From: Ligilactobacillus faecis
GTDB taxonomy: Bacteria; Bacillota; Bacilli; Lactobacillales; Lactobacillaceae
Assembly: GCF_029889745.1 (NCBI RefSeq)
Contig: NZ_CP123639.1
Location: 1,407,501 to 1,471,500 of the forward strand
Length of the DNA stretch: 64,000 nucleotides
Reading direction: 5' to 3'
This document shows, in pieces, positions 52,614 to 61,301 of this stretch; within the stretch, counting starts at the first letter, position 1, and each line of letters begins with the position of its first letter. The notes beneath the pieces are model-generated. The model did no database searches. It saw only the letters and a program-made list of their open reading frames with translations, and had not been told where the DNA came from. Position numbers and translations under genes: made by a program.

Positions 52614-52838
52614 TTTTTACTAAATATATCTAAAATTTGCTTTTCTAACTTAGATAAAGATCATAATTGATAAAACTAAGAAAATCTTAGGGGTAAAAAC
52701 ACCTACTCATTATTGAAACATTGCATTTTATACTGTAAAATTCAGTATGGCGCTTTATTTACTTTTTACATAAAAGCGCGTTTACTCGATGGTGATTCGA
52801 AAGTATGTAATTAATAATTAGTGAGGATTTTTAGAAAA

Positions 52839-54119
52839 ATGAAAAAGATGATTGTCAAGGGATCACAAAAACTAGCCGGTGAGGTCACGATCGGTGGAGC
52901 TAAAAATAGTACGGTAGCATTGATCCCTGCTTCGATCTTGGCAGATACTCCAGTCGAATTTGATTCTGTACCAGATATTTTAGATGTGCATAATTTGATG
53001 CTCATTTTAAAATCGATGCACGTTGATTCATTTTATAATCGAGGAAAATTGACCGTTGACCCAACAAAGATCGAATCCACTCCTTTACCAGGCGGGGCGA
53101 TCAGAAGTTTACGTGCTTCTTATTATTTTATGGGAGCTTTATTAGGTAAATTTGGTGAAGCTGTTGTTGGTTTTCCTGGTGGAGATAATATCGGCCCTCG
53201 CCCGATCGACCAACATATCAAAGGGTTTAAGGCACTTGGGGCTAAAGTCGTTGAAAAAAATGATACGGTTTATATCACAACAGGACCAGAAGGACTCCAA
53301 GGAGCTAGGATCTTTTTTGACCTCGTTTCAGTCGGGGCGACGATCAATGTGCTCTTAGCTGCTGTTAAAGCTAAAGGGACAACGATCATGGAAAACGTAG
53401 CTCGTGAACCAGAGATCGTTGATCTAGCTACTTTTTTAAATAATATGGGTGCTAAGATCAGAGGAGCTGGGACAGATGTGATCCGAGTCCAAGGTGTTGA
53501 CTCACTACGTGCGCAAAATGTGCATACGATCATCCCAGATCGGATCGAAGCTGGCACATATTTGTCGTTTGCAGCCGCAAATGGAAATGGTGTGCTCGTT
53601 AAAAACGTGATCACAGAACACTTAGATCCGTTTATTGCTAAAATGCAAGAAATGGGCGTGACACTTGAGATCGATGAAGATAAGATCTATGTTCCTGGGG
53701 GGGATCTTTTAGCACCAGTTAGTGTAAAAACTGCGCCTTTCCCAGGACTGGCAACAGATCTACAACAACCATTGACTCCGCTTTTGATGAAAGCAAAAGG
53801 AAGCTCGACGATCATCGATACTTTATATCCAGAAAGAACAAAACATATCCCAGAAATGCAAAAGATGGGGGCCAAGATCGCAAGTAAAGATGGTGTGATC
53901 ACGGTTGGACATGCTCAGCAATTAGTAGGGACAACTGTTGAAGCAGGGGAGATCCGTGCAGGGGTCTCCTTACTGGGGCTTGCTTTGATGGCTGAAGGAA
54001 CGACAACGATCACAAAAGCAGACAATATTTTACGGGGGTATGATCGGATCGTTGAAAAATTCCGTGGACTTTCGGTCGACTTAAAAGTTATTACGGAAAG
54101 TGATGAATTAGTTTTTTAA
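52839..54119 (+). CDS. murA: UDP-N-acetylglucosamine 1-carboxyvinyltransferase (MurA), Asp at the fosfomycin-cysteine position
   Basis: 426 residues. First committed step of peptidoglycan synthesis. Motifs: GSQKLAGEVTIGGAKNSTVALIPAS, RASYYFMGALLGKFGEAVVGFPGG near 100 and IGPRPIDQHIKGFKALGA. The reactive-Cys loop (GGCxxG in most bacteria) here reads GGDNIG, so residue 116 is Asp. This change is known to give intrinsic fosfomycin resistance in other bacteria. The ATG at 52839 follows GAGGAT. It is upstream of rho as in other lactobacilli and downstream of the IS element. Confidence 0.95.
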   Translation: MKKMIVKGSQKLAGEVTIGGAKNSTVALIPASILADTPVEFDSVPDILDVHNLMLILKSMHVDSFYNRGKLTVDPTKIESTPLPGGAIRSLRASYYFMGALLGKFGEAVVGFPGGDNIGPRPIDQHIKGFKALGAKVVEKNDTVYITTGPEGLQGARIFFDLVSVGATINVLLAAVKAKGTTIMENVAREPEIVDLATFLNNMGAKIRGAGTDVIRVQGVDSLRAQNVHTIIPDRIEAGTYLSFAAANGNGVLVKNVITEHLDPFIAKMQEMGVTLEIDEDKIYVPGGDLLAPVSVKTAPFPGLATDLQQPLTPLLMKAKGSSTIIDTLYPERTKHIPEMQKMGAKIASKDGVITVGHAQQLVGTTVEAGEIRAGVSLLGLALMAEGTTTITKADNILRGYDRIVEKFRGLSVDLKVITESDELVF

Positions 54120-54191
54120 GAAAAGAGCTAGCTTTGCCAATTAAGATCGGGCTTAGGTGTCAAAAAATAAATAGATGATAGAGGCGATTTC

Positions 54192-55481
54192 ATGTCTGAG
54201 AATGTAACTTTAGAGGATCTACAAAAAAAGACATTAAAAGAATTATATGAATATGCAAGAAAGTATAAGATCAAATACTATAGTCAAATGAATAAAAAGG
54301 AGCTCTCTTTAGCAGTTATTCGAGCTCAAGCAGAAGAATCAAGTTTTGTGATGAAAGGTATTTTGGAGATCTTTTACGATGATGGCGGCTATGGCTTCTT
54401 ACGTCCTCTAAATTACAGTCAGTCAAAAGAAGATATCTATGTTTCAGCTTCCCAGATCAAGCGCTTTGGTTTGCGCAACGGAGATGAAGTCATCGGTAAA
54501 GTACGTCCGCCACGACAAAATATCGCTAATGACCGTTATGGAATGCTTTATATCGACTCAGTCAATGGTAAGAGTCCAGAAGAAGCTAAAGGTCGACCAC
54601 ATTTTCCGGCTTTAACAGCCAAATATCCTGAAAAACAACTTATCTTAGAAAACGATCCGCGCAAACTATCGACTCGTGTTATTGATCTATTTGCTCCGAT
54701 CGGCTATGGGCAACGGGGATTGATCGTTGCGCCCCCTAAAGCTGGTAAAACTACTTTTTTAAAAGATATCACGGCTGGGATCTCAAAATTACATCCACAA
54801 GCTAAATTGATCGTTTTATTGATCGATGAGCGTCCAGAAGAAGTGACTGATCTTGAAGAATACTTGGCAAAGATCAATCCGACAGGCGAGGTCGTGTACT
54901 CGACTTTTGATCAGCGCCCAGAAAATCATGCGCATATTTCAGAACTTGTACTTGAACGGGCTATGCGGTTAGTTGAAGATAAACAAGATGTGATCATTTT
55001 ACTTGATTCATTGACACGTCTGGCGCGTGCATATAATCTCGTCGTTCCTGCAAGTGGCAAAACTTTATCTGGTGGTCTTGATCCAACTGCACTTTATCGT
55101 CCTAAGAAATTCTTTGGGGCAGCGCGAAATGTAAAAGAAGGTGGGAGTTTGACGATCATTGCAACGGCTTTAGTTGATACAGGAAGTCGGATGGACGACA
55201 TCATCTTCGAGGAATTCAAAGGAACTGGGAACCAGGAACTTCAATTAAGTCGAACATTAGCTGAAAGAAGGATCTTTCCAGCTGTAGATCTCAAACGTTC
55301 AGGAACACGAAAAGAAGAGCTCTTATTAGCCCCAAGCGTGCTGGAGTCAGTGTGGAAACTACGCCGGGCTATGGGAGATGATCCTTTGAAAGATACCGAA
55401 CAAATTTTGAAGATCTTAAAGCAAACAAAGTCCAATACTGATTTTTGTGAACAGATCGATTATTTGGAAGTAACGAAGTGA
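54192..55481 (+). CDS. rho: Transcription termination factor Rho
   Basis: 429 residues. N-terminal helix bundle, cold-shock-like RNA-binding domain ([45 protein letters not shown]), ATPase P-loop [12 protein letters not shown] near 183, Walker [13 protein letters not shown] and Q/R-loop region [20 protein letters not shown]. It terminates transcription and silences untranslated foreign DNA. It has a 72-base gap after murA and is the last core gene before the mobile-element-rich region. Confidence 0.97.
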   Translation: MSENVTLEDLQKKTLKELYEYARKYKIKYYSQMNKKELSLAVIRAQAEESSFVMKGILEIFYDDGGYGFLRPLNYSQSKEDIYVSASQIKRFGLRNGDEVIGKVRPPRQNIANDRYGMLYIDSVNGKSPEEAKGRPHFPALTAKYPEKQLILENDPRKLSTRVIDLFAPIGYGQRGLIVAPPKAGKTTFLKDITAGISKLHPQAKLIVLLIDERPEEVTDLEEYLAKINPTGEVVYSTFDQRPENHAHISELVLERAMRLVEDKQDVIILLDSLTRLARAYNLVVPASGKTLSGGLDPTALYRPKKFFGAARNVKEGGSLTIIATALVDTGSRMDDIIFEEFKGTGNQELQLSRTLAERRIFPAVDLKRSGTRKEELLLAPSVLESVWKLRRAMGDDPLKDTEQILKILKQTKSNTDFCEQIDYLEVTK

Positions 55482-55589
55482 AATATGGATTAATTTTTTT
55501 GAGCTAAAATATAAGTTGAAGATAAATTTTATCTCTATGCTAGGTGTCTACACCTAAACCAAATAGAAAACTTAAAAAATTTTGCTATA

Positions 55590-56019
55590 AAGAATGTTAA
55601 GCTAACGGTTTAGATCAAGGTATAACTAGTGGCACTTCTTTTGAAAAGAGAAAGAAGTTTTTTGGATTACTTGATCTTGTAATTGACGTAAAATAGCAAA
55701 GATCATCATTACTCACAAAGATAGAACAAGTCGTGTATGTTTCGACTTGTTCGAGTACTTAGTTGCCAAATATCACACTGAAATTATTCTGATGTCAGAA
55801 TTAACTGACAAAAAGACAGATCAACAAGAAGTTTTTGAAGAGATCACTAGCTTGTTACATAGAACGTATGCAAGTAGGAGAAAGAAGAGAAAACAAAAGT
55901 CCAAGAATATGCAAGCTTTTAAAAACTTAAGAACTGAAAAAACTAAACTTCAATATGAATACTTGGTAGAAAGATATGTGGTCAGAAGTAATGACAAACG
56001 TTATGCTATACCTAGATGA
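55590..56019 (+). pseudogene. Remnant of an IS607-type serine recombinase gene
   Basis: Joining two frames gives a clear C-terminal recombinase piece: DQGITSGTSFEKRKKFFGLLDLVIDVK from about 55613, then a frame change, then AKIIITHKDRTSRVCFDLFEYLVAKYHTEIILMSELTDKKTDQQEVFEEITSLLH to about 55860. The N-terminus with the catalytic Ser is missing. It is a different copy from the one at 31445. Confidence 0.75.
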
Positions 56020-56268
56020 GTATGCTCATTTGGCTAATAACATTTACAATTAAGCTTTGTACCGTTTTAGACAGTCCTTATTCAAAGGAAAGCTGCTAAA
56101 TTATGAAGCATTATACAAGTAGTTTAAACAGTCTTATAAATAAAAAGACAGTAATGCTTTATTGTTCTATGGGAAGCAGGCATTTAGCTCAACAAATCTT
56201 GAGAGAAGTAGTACCGATGATCTTTAAAAAACTAGAAAAGTATTAATCTACTCTACCTTTTATATATT
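55915..56268 (+). pseudogene. Remnant of the N-terminal part of a tnpB gene
   Basis: After the recombinase remnant, the frames read LRTEKTKLQYEYLVERYVVRSNDKRYA and then, in the +1 frame, LDEYAHLANNIYN-stop-ALYRFRQSLFKGKLLNYEALYK-stop. This is the N-terminal pattern of TnpB with several stops, and no RuvC region is found. With the preceding fragment it forms one decayed IS607 element. Confidence 0.6.
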
Positions 56269-56351
56269 AATAAAAACTACCACTAAAGCATTATTATTCG
56301 TTACTTCCTATTACAAAGTCTAAAAAAAATTAGTATTTTCAGGATAAAGAA

Positions 56352-56395
56352 AGACCTCTTCAAATTCCAACGTTCGGAATTTGAAGAGGCCTTTT
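56352..56395 (+). terminator. Strong hairpin terminator left of the IS4-like element
   Basis: CCTCTTCAAATTCC / GGAATTTGAAGAGG stem with a seven-base loop and T5. Confidence 0.8.
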
Positions 56396-56409
56396 TACTC
56401 ATATCACAG

Positions 56410-56419
56410 CCTCTCTAGG
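56410..56419. repeat. Left target duplication (10 bp) of the IS4-like element
   Basis: CCTCTCTAGG, repeated exactly at 57986-57995. Because the duplicate ends in GG and begins with CC, the true IS border is ambiguous by up to two bases each side. Confidence 0.75.
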
Positions 56420-57985
56420 CAATGTCATTAAGTTAAGCCTACAGTACTAAAGATTAGATATTGAAAAAGAGATCAGAAACATATTTTGTAGTTATCTGAT
56501 CTCTTTTTATCACGACAAATAAGCTGATAGTTAATCAAATTTTTTTATCAGCACGTTCTTTTATGTTATTCTGTAGTTGAATCCTGATGCTTTTCTTCTG
56601 CTGGATGATCTTTTATAATGCCGACCATTCCTGATTGGAAGAATATTTTTAGAAATATAGGATTCTAACCGTTTTGGTGGGGATTTTCCTCTAATAAAAG
56701 ATCTACACAGTCTCACAGCGACTGTAAAATTAACTTTATATTGATATGATCGAGCCTTTTCTTGGAGTGATACATGATCTATGATCATTTGGGTGAAATT
56801 GTACACTATAAGTTTAGCGTAGATCTCTTGAAGGATCCCCACTATTTTTTTAGCGTGAAAGTTCAATAATCCCAAGGTATGTTTCAATGTCCTGAATGCT
56901 GTTTCTATCCCCCAACGTAAATGGTAAAGCTTTTTTAGTTTCCAAGCTGGATATGAACTTTGATTTAGATTAGTTACTACAGTCACATCCTTGTCTTCGG
57001 ATACAGAAAAACGTACTATTCTAAATTCAAGTGAATAAAATTCAGTTGGGTCAGCTTTCTTGGTTTTTTGTGATAAAAAATCGAAGGTCACATTGGCCGG
57101 TATAAATCTATAAGAATTACGTTCTCTAAATAATTCCTTAGTTTCTCTAGTTTGTTTACGTGTTAATTTTAGTGTGAAATGTTTATCGAATTGGCGTTCA
57201 TCTGGAAGTGCTATTCCACTGATCACGCCATTGTTGTTTCGTACTCTGATCAAGAAAGACCAACCTTTTTCTTGGATGTGCGCTAAGGTATTATAAGATT
57301 CATATCCTCTATCGCCAATAATGAGCGCCTTAGGGATTTTAGAACGAGCGATCATTTTATTCAAGGCATTGCGCTCATTATCCATACCTTTTTGGACGAT
57401 CACATCTGTATAAATTTGTTTGTCTAAGTCAAAGAGTGCGTTAAGGTGAAGTAAATTATAAGCTTTGCGACCATTTGGAGATGGAAAATAAGAGCTTTTA
57501 TCAGTTGGATCAGTTGGGATATGAATACTAGAGCCATCGATAGCTAGGATCCTGATTTGACTTTGAGTGTTTTGTGATAATCGATCGGAAAACAGATGGA
57601 AGAATTTTTTAAACGCCTCAGCTTTTACTTTATATCTTTGTTGTGTAAAAGCTGAAACAGTGAGTTCCGGTATACCTCCTGTTAGTTGTGATAATTCACT
57701 TAGAATAGTCCCGCCACCCATTGATAGAATATAAAGTAGCGTGTCTTTAAAAACAAGTTTTCTCTGACGTATAAAATCACGTTTGGGATCGACAACATAT
57801 TTTTCTTTTTCTTGGTCGATCGAGTCAAGGGTAGTTAAAAATAACTTTTTCAGTTGTGCTATATTCATAATGCTCACCTCCGTACATTAATAATCTCTAT
57901 TAACGTCATAGATGTCAAAAAAGAGAGCTTGTATCAAATTTCTAAATTGAAATTTGATACAAGCTCTCTTAACTTAATGACATTG
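56420..57985 (-). mobile_element. IS4-family insertion sequence, about 1566 bp, apparently complete
   Basis: Perfect terminal inverted repeats of at least 18 bp (CAATGTCATTAAGTTAAG at the left, its complement at the right), a 10 bp target duplication and one intact transposase gene. Inside the right end, a 22 bp perfect hairpin (57923-57970) lies upstream of the transposase; inside the left end, AAAAAGAGATCAGA/TCTGATCTCTTTTT is a terminator. Both shield the element from outside transcription. Confidence 0.9.
56561..57868 (-). CDS. IS4-family DDE transposase
   Basis: About 435 residues, full length and undisrupted. DDE residues in context: IRILAIDGSSIHIPTD (first Asp), ALIIGDRGYESYN (second Asp), and the YREK signature YHLRWGIETAFRTLKHTLG (Glu). 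GGAGG precedes the ATG at 57868 at good spacing; a GTG nine bases earlier is possible. The element is recent, judging by its perfect ends and intact gene. Confidence 0.92.
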   Translation of the reverse strand: MNIAQLKKLFLTTLDSIDQEKEKYVVDPKRDFIRQRKLVFKDTLLYILSMGGGTILSELSQLTGGIPELTVSAFTQQRYKVKAEAFKKFFHLFSDRLSQNTQSQIRILAIDGSSIHIPTDPTDKSSYFPSPNGRKAYNLLHLNALFDLDKQIYTDVIVQKGMDNERNALNKMIARSKIPKALIIGDRGYESYNTLAHIQEKGWSFLIRVRNNNGVISGIALPDERQFDKHFTLKLTRKQTRETKELFRERNSYRFIPANVTFDFLSQKTKKADPTEFYSLEFRIVRFSVSEDKDVTVVTNLNQSSYPAWKLKKLYHLRWGIETAFRTLKHTLGLLNFHAKKIVGILQEIYAKLIVYNFTQMIIDHVSLQEKARSYQYKVNFTVAVRLCRSFIRGKSPPKRLESYISKNILPIRNGRHYKRSSSRRKASGFNYRIT

Positions 57986-57995
57986 CCTCTCTAGG
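57986..57995. repeat. Right target duplication (10 bp) of the IS4-like element
   Basis: CCTCTCTAGG, exact copy of 56410-56419. The intact target (GCCTC...GGGGC) would have been a short hairpin followed by T7. Confidence 0.75.
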
Positions 57996-58007
57996 GGGCC
58001 TTTTTTT

Positions 58008-58287
58008 ATGTCTAGAAGAACTACTAAACATATACTCGAGGAAAAGATATGAAGTAGTCTTTATATCATCTTAGTGGACATATAGTAAGTACTTTATCTG
58101 GCCTAAATGTTGTATCTCTAAGGATACATTTGATAATTGGGTCAGAAAATACAAAGTTGGTGGTCAGATGGCTTAAAAGTGTTTAGAGTCTGGAAAATAT
58201 CCAGCCGAATTAAAATTAGCTACGGTTCTAGAATATCGGACTCTAAATGTGTTTATTTTTGTGGATTGGATATTAGTGGGAAAATAG
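58008..58287 (+). pseudogene. Decayed IS3-family orfA-like (helix-turn-helix) remnant
   Basis: Starts ATG TCT AGA AGA (MSRRTTKHILEEK). Across one frameshift it reads YEVVLYHLSGHI, then, after further frame changes and a stop near 58172, NWVRKYKVGGQM and ESGKYPAELKLATVLEYRT. These fragments match the shape of IS150/IS3 OrfA proteins. No orfB follows. The identification is by pattern only. Confidence 0.45.
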
Positions 58288-58637
58288 AATAATGCGACAA
58301 AAATTGTACTATTTATTAATGGTTAAGTTTTTTAAAAAAAGTTATTAAAAAAATATTCCAAAAATATTGATATATAACATTGTATAAAAGTTCACGAATG
58401 CTGGTTTGAGTTTAATCAATAGAATAAAACGTTTAGAATTGTGTTTTTTTAATGAATTTTTCAAAAAATAATAGTCTTTTTTCGATGGGATGAAAATGTT
58501 AAAATACAAAAATAAAAATATTCTAATGGAATCACAAAGTTAATGAACATGGACATACATAGCTATAAATTTTTGATTGTTATTAGTTAAGTGGATAGTT
58601 TGAAATTTTGGCAATTAGCGAAAAAGGGGTATTATAA
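58288..58637. other. AT-rich intergenic region before the accessory island
   Basis: About 350 bases, markedly AT-rich with many A and T runs. AAAAAGGGG (58621) is the SD of the next gene. No clear promoter or terminator is recognised. Confidence 0.5.
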
Positions 58638-59198
58638 ATGGTATTAAAAAAAATAACAACTACCATAGTAGTAGAATTTATTACTCCATTAGGACAACAA
58701 ATATTAGAACCGCAGACGTTGCTTAAACCGATCGGTGAACGCTATCAAGTGAAGATTCCCACAGTGATCGGTTATGTTCTAGTTGGACATCAAGGTGACC
58801 TTAGTGGAGTCGCAGATACAAAAAAAATAGTGCGATTGATCTACAAAGAATTAGGAGAGCTCGTCATAAGAAAAGGTTTGGCTGGAAACTACACATTAGT
58901 AGAACCTTTTCAAAATTCATCTGATGCGTTGAAAATAAAAAAAATCAAATTGCCTAAATTAGAGGAAAAGGAGGCTTATTACTTTGTTGAAGAAAAAGCT
59001 GGAAAACAGGTACTTGGTGCTCGTGTGGCTGACACCAACAATTTCATTCCTAGTGATCCAACTAAAAAAGTCTATTTATTTTGCTTGACCCCAGCACAAT
59101 ATAAAAAGTTGAACGGAGATTGGGGAGTACCTGAAATTCAATTGGGTGAGGAAGTAATTATTAAGCCTATATTTAATGAAGACAGCAGGAGCATTTGA
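58638..59198 (+). CDS. MucBP-like domain protein without export signal
   Basis: 186 residues. Residues 8-80 (TTIVVEFITPLGQQILEPQTLLKPIGERYQVKIPTVIGYVLVGHQGDLSGV...VRLIYKELGELVI) follow the MucBP pattern, here with no signal peptide, lipobox, membrane helix or LPXTG. Residues 100-175 (KLPKLEEKEAYYFVEEKAGKQVLGARVADTNNFIPSDPTKKVYLFCLTPAQYKKLNGDW) form a second conserved module. The protein at 61302 has the same two modules in the same order, so they are paralogues. It should be cytosolic. Base composition is AT-rich compared with the core. Function unknown. Confidence 0.62.
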   Translation: MVLKKITTTIVVEFITPLGQQILEPQTLLKPIGERYQVKIPTVIGYVLVGHQGDLSGVADTKKIVRLIYKELGELVIRKGLAGNYTLVEPFQNSSDALKIKKIKLPKLEEKEAYYFVEEKAGKQVLGARVADTNNFIPSDPTKKVYLFCLTPAQYKKLNGDWGVPEIQLGEEVIIKPIFNEDSRSI

Positions 59199-59365
59199 TT
59201 TTTTTTTAATGTGAATTTTGTTAGAATATATTATGTGTAATTTGTTAATATCGAGAATATCTATGTAGAAAGGTACAAAATGTGGAGTGGGCATTGTTTA
59301 ACGAAGAGTTGTTATCAATGCAGGTACAATAAAAAGAGGGGGATTTTATAACTTCACATTTTATT

Positions 59366-60772
59366 ATGATGGCAATGAAAAAGATGAAGATTGTTATTGT
59401 AGGAGCTAACCATGCAGGTTTAGCTGCTGTGCGACAGCTAGTTCAAAATGGAAATGGTGATTTTGAGATCACAGTTATTGATAGAGAAAATTCACTGGGA
59501 TATATTAGTGGAGCAACACCTCTTCTAATAAGAGGTGCTGTTTCAACATATAAAGATTTTTTCTCAATTGATATTAAAGAATATCTTGATGGAATTGACC
59601 ATTTTTATGCACATTCTACGGTAACTAGAGTGGATTTCGACCAAAGAAGAGTCTTCGTAGAAAGTGAGAATAAAGAGCGAAAACATTCATTTGTAGTCGA
59701 TTACGATAAGTTAGTTTTGGCAACAGGTTCGTTTCAACAAAAGTTACAAATTAAAAATAGTGAGTTATCAGGGATATATACGATAAAGAATTTGCGAGAG
59801 GGGCTGTTAGTCAACCAAAAAATCGATAGTGACCGTATCAAAAATGTAGCGATCGTTGGTGGAGGCTCTATTGGAGTGGAGCTTTCAGAAGCAATTAGTA
59901 AACGGCGAAAGAAAGTTACTTTGTTTGAGATCGATAAACACTTACTTGGTAGGAATTTTAGCAAAGAATTTAGTAAAATTGCTGAAAGACAATTATTAGG
60001 GTATGGAGTAGAACTTGAGCTAGATAGTGAAATTATTGGATTTGAAGGACGTGCTGGTAAAGTAAGCAATGTGATCACCACGAATGGGAGTTTTCTTGCA
60101 GATATGGTGATAATAACAACAGGTTTTTTACCTAATACAAATTTAGGTGGTTTTCATCTGGATAAGTATACGAATGGAGCCTATATTGTGGATGATGAAC
60201 AAAGAACTTCTGATCCAGATGTCTATGCAGTTGGAGATTGTGCGACTGTGAGTGATAGTGTGTTAAGCGATCTGACAGTTGATTTCTCAGTAGCAAATGC
60301 ACTTCGGAGTGGCAAAATTGCTGCCAAAAGCATTATGGGTATAGCCAAAAGTATAGGTGAGATGGTCACAACTAGGGTGATTCGAATTTTTGGTCTAAAT
60401 TTTTTTGCAACAGGGATCACGGAGAAAATAGCTGATGCATATCGTATAGGATACGGCTATGTGGATGATGAAGTGTATAATTTACTTCCTGCGATCAATA
60501 GTGGGGGAGAGAAAGTAAAACTTCGAATTATTTATCGCAACGATGATCATAGGATCATTGGAGCGCAAATTTGTTCAAAAGGTGATTTTTCAGGAATAAT
60601 AACGTTTCTTTCTTTAGCTGTGCAAAAAAAGGTGACAATTGATGAACTTGAAGATTATCGTTTCTTTTTTTATCCGTACTTTAATACGCCAGACAATATT
60701 TTGTCAAATATAGCCCAAAAAGGGATCAAAGAACTTGGTGATGAGACTGCAGGAGATCGGAATAAGTACTAG
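59366..60772 (+). CDS. NADH-oxidase-like flavoprotein lacking the redox cysteine
   Basis: About 468 residues of the pyridine nucleotide-disulfide oxidoreductase class related to Nox/CoADR. FAD site KIVIVGANHAGLAAVRQL, NAD site VAIVGGGSIGVELSEAI, second FAD motif YAVGDCATVSDSV and C-terminal FFFYPYFNTPDNILSNIAQKG are intact. The segment that normally carries the peroxidatic Cys (FLSCGIAL in Nox) reads YISGATPL; Gly replaces Cys near residue 49. It cannot do the standard water-forming cycle. The start has no adjacent SD: GAGGGGG lies about 25 bases before the first ATG. It sits between the two MucBP paralogues. Confidence 0.8.
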   Translation: MMAMKKMKIVIVGANHAGLAAVRQLVQNGNGDFEITVIDRENSLGYISGATPLLIRGAVSTYKDFFSIDIKEYLDGIDHFYAHSTVTRVDFDQRRVFVESENKERKHSFVVDYDKLVLATGSFQQKLQIKNSELSGIYTIKNLREGLLVNQKIDSDRIKNVAIVGGGSIGVELSEAISKRRKKVTLFEIDKHLLGRNFSKEFSKIAERQLLGYGVELELDSEIIGFEGRAGKVSNVITTNGSFLADMVIITTGFLPNTNLGGFHLDKYTNGAYIVDDEQRTSDPDVYAVGDCATVSDSVLSDLTVDFSVANALRSGKIAAKSIMGIAKSIGEMVTTRVIRIFGLNFFATGITEKIADAYRIGYGYVDDEVYNLLPAINSGGEKVKLRIIYRNDDHRIIGAQICSKGDFSGIITFLSLAVQKKVTIDELEDYRFFFYPYFNTPDNILSNIAQKGIKELGDETAGDRNKY

Positions 60773-60811
60773 GGTAGAGGGGAAAATAAAAAACGAATAT
60801 AACTATTTTCG

Positions 60812-60855
60812 GTAGCTTGATACCTGTTCTAGGCAGGGGCAAGCTACTTTTTTTG
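60812..60855 (+). terminator. Terminator of the Nox-like gene
   Basis: GTAGCTTG / CAAGCTAC with an inner CCTG/CAGG helix and T7. Confidence 0.82.
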
Positions 60856-61301
60856 GCACTTGAGATTTTTGAGAGTATTTGGCATGTACTACTCAGTGTG
60901 GTTTGTTTAAAAAATAAATGTACAAAACGATATAATTTGAACAAAATTAAAGGTGCTTAATTTTTTGGCGGAAAAATTATATATAATTAATAATTTATAG
61001 TTTCTAGTAAATGAAGAAAAGAATGAATAGCAAAATTTTCCGTATTATAGCGAAAAAGCCTTAGAATTGCTAAAGATATAATAACGTTATTTTTTTTGAT
61101 AGTATCAATTTTTGAAATTGAATATTCAAAATTTATAGTAGATACGGTTTACACAATTTAAATATAGCTTTAATATAAACTATGATAAGATGTTGGAAAA
61201 ATTAAGATATTCCAATGTCTTAGAACAAAGACCGTACCATCTTAAAAAAGATAGTGTGGTTCTTTATGGAAGTTTAAATATTTTTGGAGGTGAGAAGAAT
61301 A
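60856..61301. promoter_or_regulatory. AT-rich promoter region of the accessory operon, with 5' hairpin
   Basis: TTTACA (61148), 17-base spacer, TAATAT (61171) is the best promoter; TATGAT at 61181 is a second option. A long imperfect hairpin (AAAGACCGTACCATCTT / AAGATAGTGTGGTTCTTT, 61227-61265) precedes GGAGGTGA of the first gene. The hairpin lacks a T tail, so it is a leader structure rather than a terminator. Otherwise the region is empty. Confidence 0.5.

Noticed and set aside
52733-52760. ATACTG...CAGTAT hairpin upstream of murA
   Set aside because: Only six pairs with a seven-base loop, no T tail and no clear relation to SD or promoter.
55482-55590. Palindrome TAGGTGTCTACACCTA downstream of rho as terminator or element end
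   Set aside because: Palindrome is real, but without T tail. It may be the left end of the decayed IS607 remnant; not enough to call.
58638-59198. Gas-vesicle, toxin-antitoxin or phage-defence identity for the first island gene
   Set aside because: No motif of these classes; the MucBP pattern with the GYxLxG block is a better match.
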